From Leifsonia sp. CL147 (GTDB lineage Bacteria > Actinomycetota > Actinomycetes > Actinomycetales > Microbacteriaceae): DNA of 64,000 nt. Shown piece after piece: positions 62,883-64,000 of the stretch. The stretch covers positions 1 through 64,000 of the forward strand of contig NZ_FOTM01000010.1 in NCBI RefSeq assembly GCF_900114565.1. The letters run 5' to 3'. The position numbers and the translations under genes were made by a program. The notes beneath the pieces were generated by a model that saw nothing but the letters and a program-made list of their open reading frames with translations, was not told where the DNA came from and did not search any database. The stretch's first letter is position 1. Every line of letters begins with the position of its first letter.

Positions 62883-63970
62883 GTGGCGACCCGATCGAGG
62901 CCGCGCGCGAGGGCTGCGACCGCGCCTTCGAGCCGGTCTCCCGCGACCTCCAGCACCCGGCCGGCGTCCGCCGTGAGGCGGGGGTCGGCGGTCTGCGCGA
63001 GCACCTCCTCCACGGGGTCCGCGGCCGTCCGCAGATCGACCGAGCGCGTCCAGCCGAGGTCGGCGAGCAGGGGGCCGAACTTGCGGGAGTAGGGGAGCGG
63101 CACCGCGGGAGTCCCGGTCGAGAGTGCGTTCAGGCAGGCATGCATGCGTGAGCCGAGCACCACGTTCGCGGAGGCGACCGTCCGGCGGACATTGTCCAGC
63201 CCACCGGGCACGACCGTCTCCAGCCGGTGCTTCCGCTCGGTGAGGAGTTCCGAGATGGCGTCGATGTCCGAGTCGGGGTTGTCCGATTCGAGGACATGGG
63301 CGAGCAGCGTCACCTCGCGCCCGTCCGCGGCGAGGGCATCGAGCAGGCGATGGATGGTGCCGCGGTAGCGCGAGCTGTCGACGTGCGGATTGGGGTGCCA
63401 GAGCAGCCCGGAGACGTTGAGCACGACATCCCGGCTCTTCTGCACCTCCGGGCGTGCGAGGGCGAAGACGACGTCGGTGGTGAGCACGTCGACCGGACGG
63501 CCCAGCGCCCCGGCGGCATCGGCGCTCTCGCTGTCGCGGGCCATCACCAGCTGCGATCGCCGGAGGCTGCGCCGGGCGAGAGCGCGGCCGGTCGCCGTCC
63601 GGAACGGTCCGATCGTCTGCGGCCCGAGGACGACGGCGACACCGGCCTGGGCCGCGAACTCGGCGACGGCCGACATGACCGCCAGCCGGCGGATCCCGTA
63701 GATATCGGCGAAGCTGTCGCCCGAGCGGGTGTCGATCACGAGGTCGAACCCGGCGAGCCAGCGCTGCATCCCTTTACGCCCGGTCGCTCGTTCTGCGAGG
63801 AGCGAGCGGAGCCGGCCGATCGGCAGCTGGGGAACGCGCATCCCGTAGTTCTGGAAGACGATCTCGCTCTGCGGATGCACACGTCTCAGGAGGGCCGCTG
63901 TCCCCGCGCCGAGCGCGCGCACGCCGAGATTCGGCGATGCGTCGTCGGCCCAGAGGATCAGTGTTCGCAT
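62879..63970 (-). CDS. Polysaccharide pyruvyl transferase family protein
   Basis: 363 residues from ATG 63970. The fold's landmarks are NLGVRALGAGTAALL near the N-terminus, VVLGPQTIGPF, ARDSESADAAGALG and VLGSRMHACLNALSTGTPAVPLPYS, with the SRxH motif close to residue 275. It resembles WcaK/CsaB-like enzymes, adding pyruvate ketals to sugars from PEP. Head gene of the three-gene overlap; its upstream region runs off the window's right edge within 30 bases. Confidence 0.87.
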   Translation of the reverse strand: MRTLILWADDASPNLGVRALGAGTAALLRRVHPQSEIVFQNYGMRVPQLPIGRLRSLLAERATGRKGMQRWLAGFDLVIDTRSGDSFADIYGIRRLAVMSAVAEFAAQAGVAVVLGPQTIGPFRTATGRALARRSLRRSQLVMARDSESADAAGALGRPVDVLTTDVVFALARPEVQKSRDVVLNVSGLLWHPNPHVDSSRYRGTIHRLLDALAADGREVTLLAHVLESDNPDSDIDAISELLTERKHRLETVVPGGLDNVRRTVASANVVLGSRMHACLNALSTGTPAVPLPYSRKFGPLLADLGWTRSVDLRTAADPVEEVLAQTADPRLTADAGRVLEVAGDRLEGAVAALARGLDRVAT

Positions 63971-64000
63971 GGCGCTCCCGGGTCGGGTCGGTGGGGATCG

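Overview
The window is high-GC DNA (about 70%) from an actinobacterium, most likely a Microbacteriaceae member close to Leifsonia. This rests on the gene families (a DUF7882-like small protein, a DUF6458 membrane protein, many MarR/TetR regulators), frequent GTG starts, ATGA/GTGA gene overlaps, and several likely leaderless promoters. No rRNA, convincing tRNA, CRISPR array or intact prophage is visible. The only clearly foreign stretch is the left edge.

Left edge (1-0.8 kb): the terminus and transposase N-terminus of an IS21-family element sit inside a TNT-type (NAD-glycohydrolase) polymorphic toxin gene. Only the toxin's last ~60 codons remain, followed by a low-GC, translationally coupled gene that is probably its immunity gene. 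From 1 to 18 kb lie a DUF4190-like membrane protein, a MarR regulator, and a leftward oxidative operon (membrane protein, gluconate-2-dehydrogenase subunit 3-like protein, GMC flavoprotein, TPP enzyme, enolase-superfamily enzyme). A second leftward operon follows (SDR, GH15 glucoamylase/trehalase-like, type II NADH dehydrogenase), then an aldehyde dehydrogenase, a cold-shock protein, a fatty-acid desaturase and an APH-type kinase.

18-36 kb carries a PLP decarboxylase, small membrane proteins, a Ser/Thr kinase and lipid kinase, GAPDH, a GlxA-type regulator, an orphan argG, a MarR/NAD(P)-binding pair, and an agmatine deiminase-amidase operon facing a TetR gene with a clear operator. Two alpha/beta hydrolases, a 3-hydroxybutyrate dehydrogenase-like SDR and a Gfo/Idh oxidoreductase follow. 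36-56 kb carries a 1338-residue repeat-containing surface protein with an LAxTG-type anchor, an ATP-dependent DNA ligase, an ArsC-like protein, a butyrolactone-receptor-like TetR, transporters (LysE, a 14-TM MFS with its MarR, an amino-acid permease, EamA), RecQ and an acyl-CoA oxidase-like enzyme. 56-64 kb is an envelope/exopolysaccharide cluster: cytidylyltransferase, low-MW phosphatase, secreted beta-helix protein, flippase, FrhB-like Fe-S protein and polysaccharide pyruvyl transferase.

The most unusual feature is a set of dispersed palindromic elements placed mainly where two genes converge. One family has the core ATTCGTGACGAAT and is expanded into 40-bp-period arrays of nine and four copies. 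Two other hairpin families share an apical GACACGCCG core. They look like bidirectional terminators or REP/MITE-like elements and are not explained by any gene.
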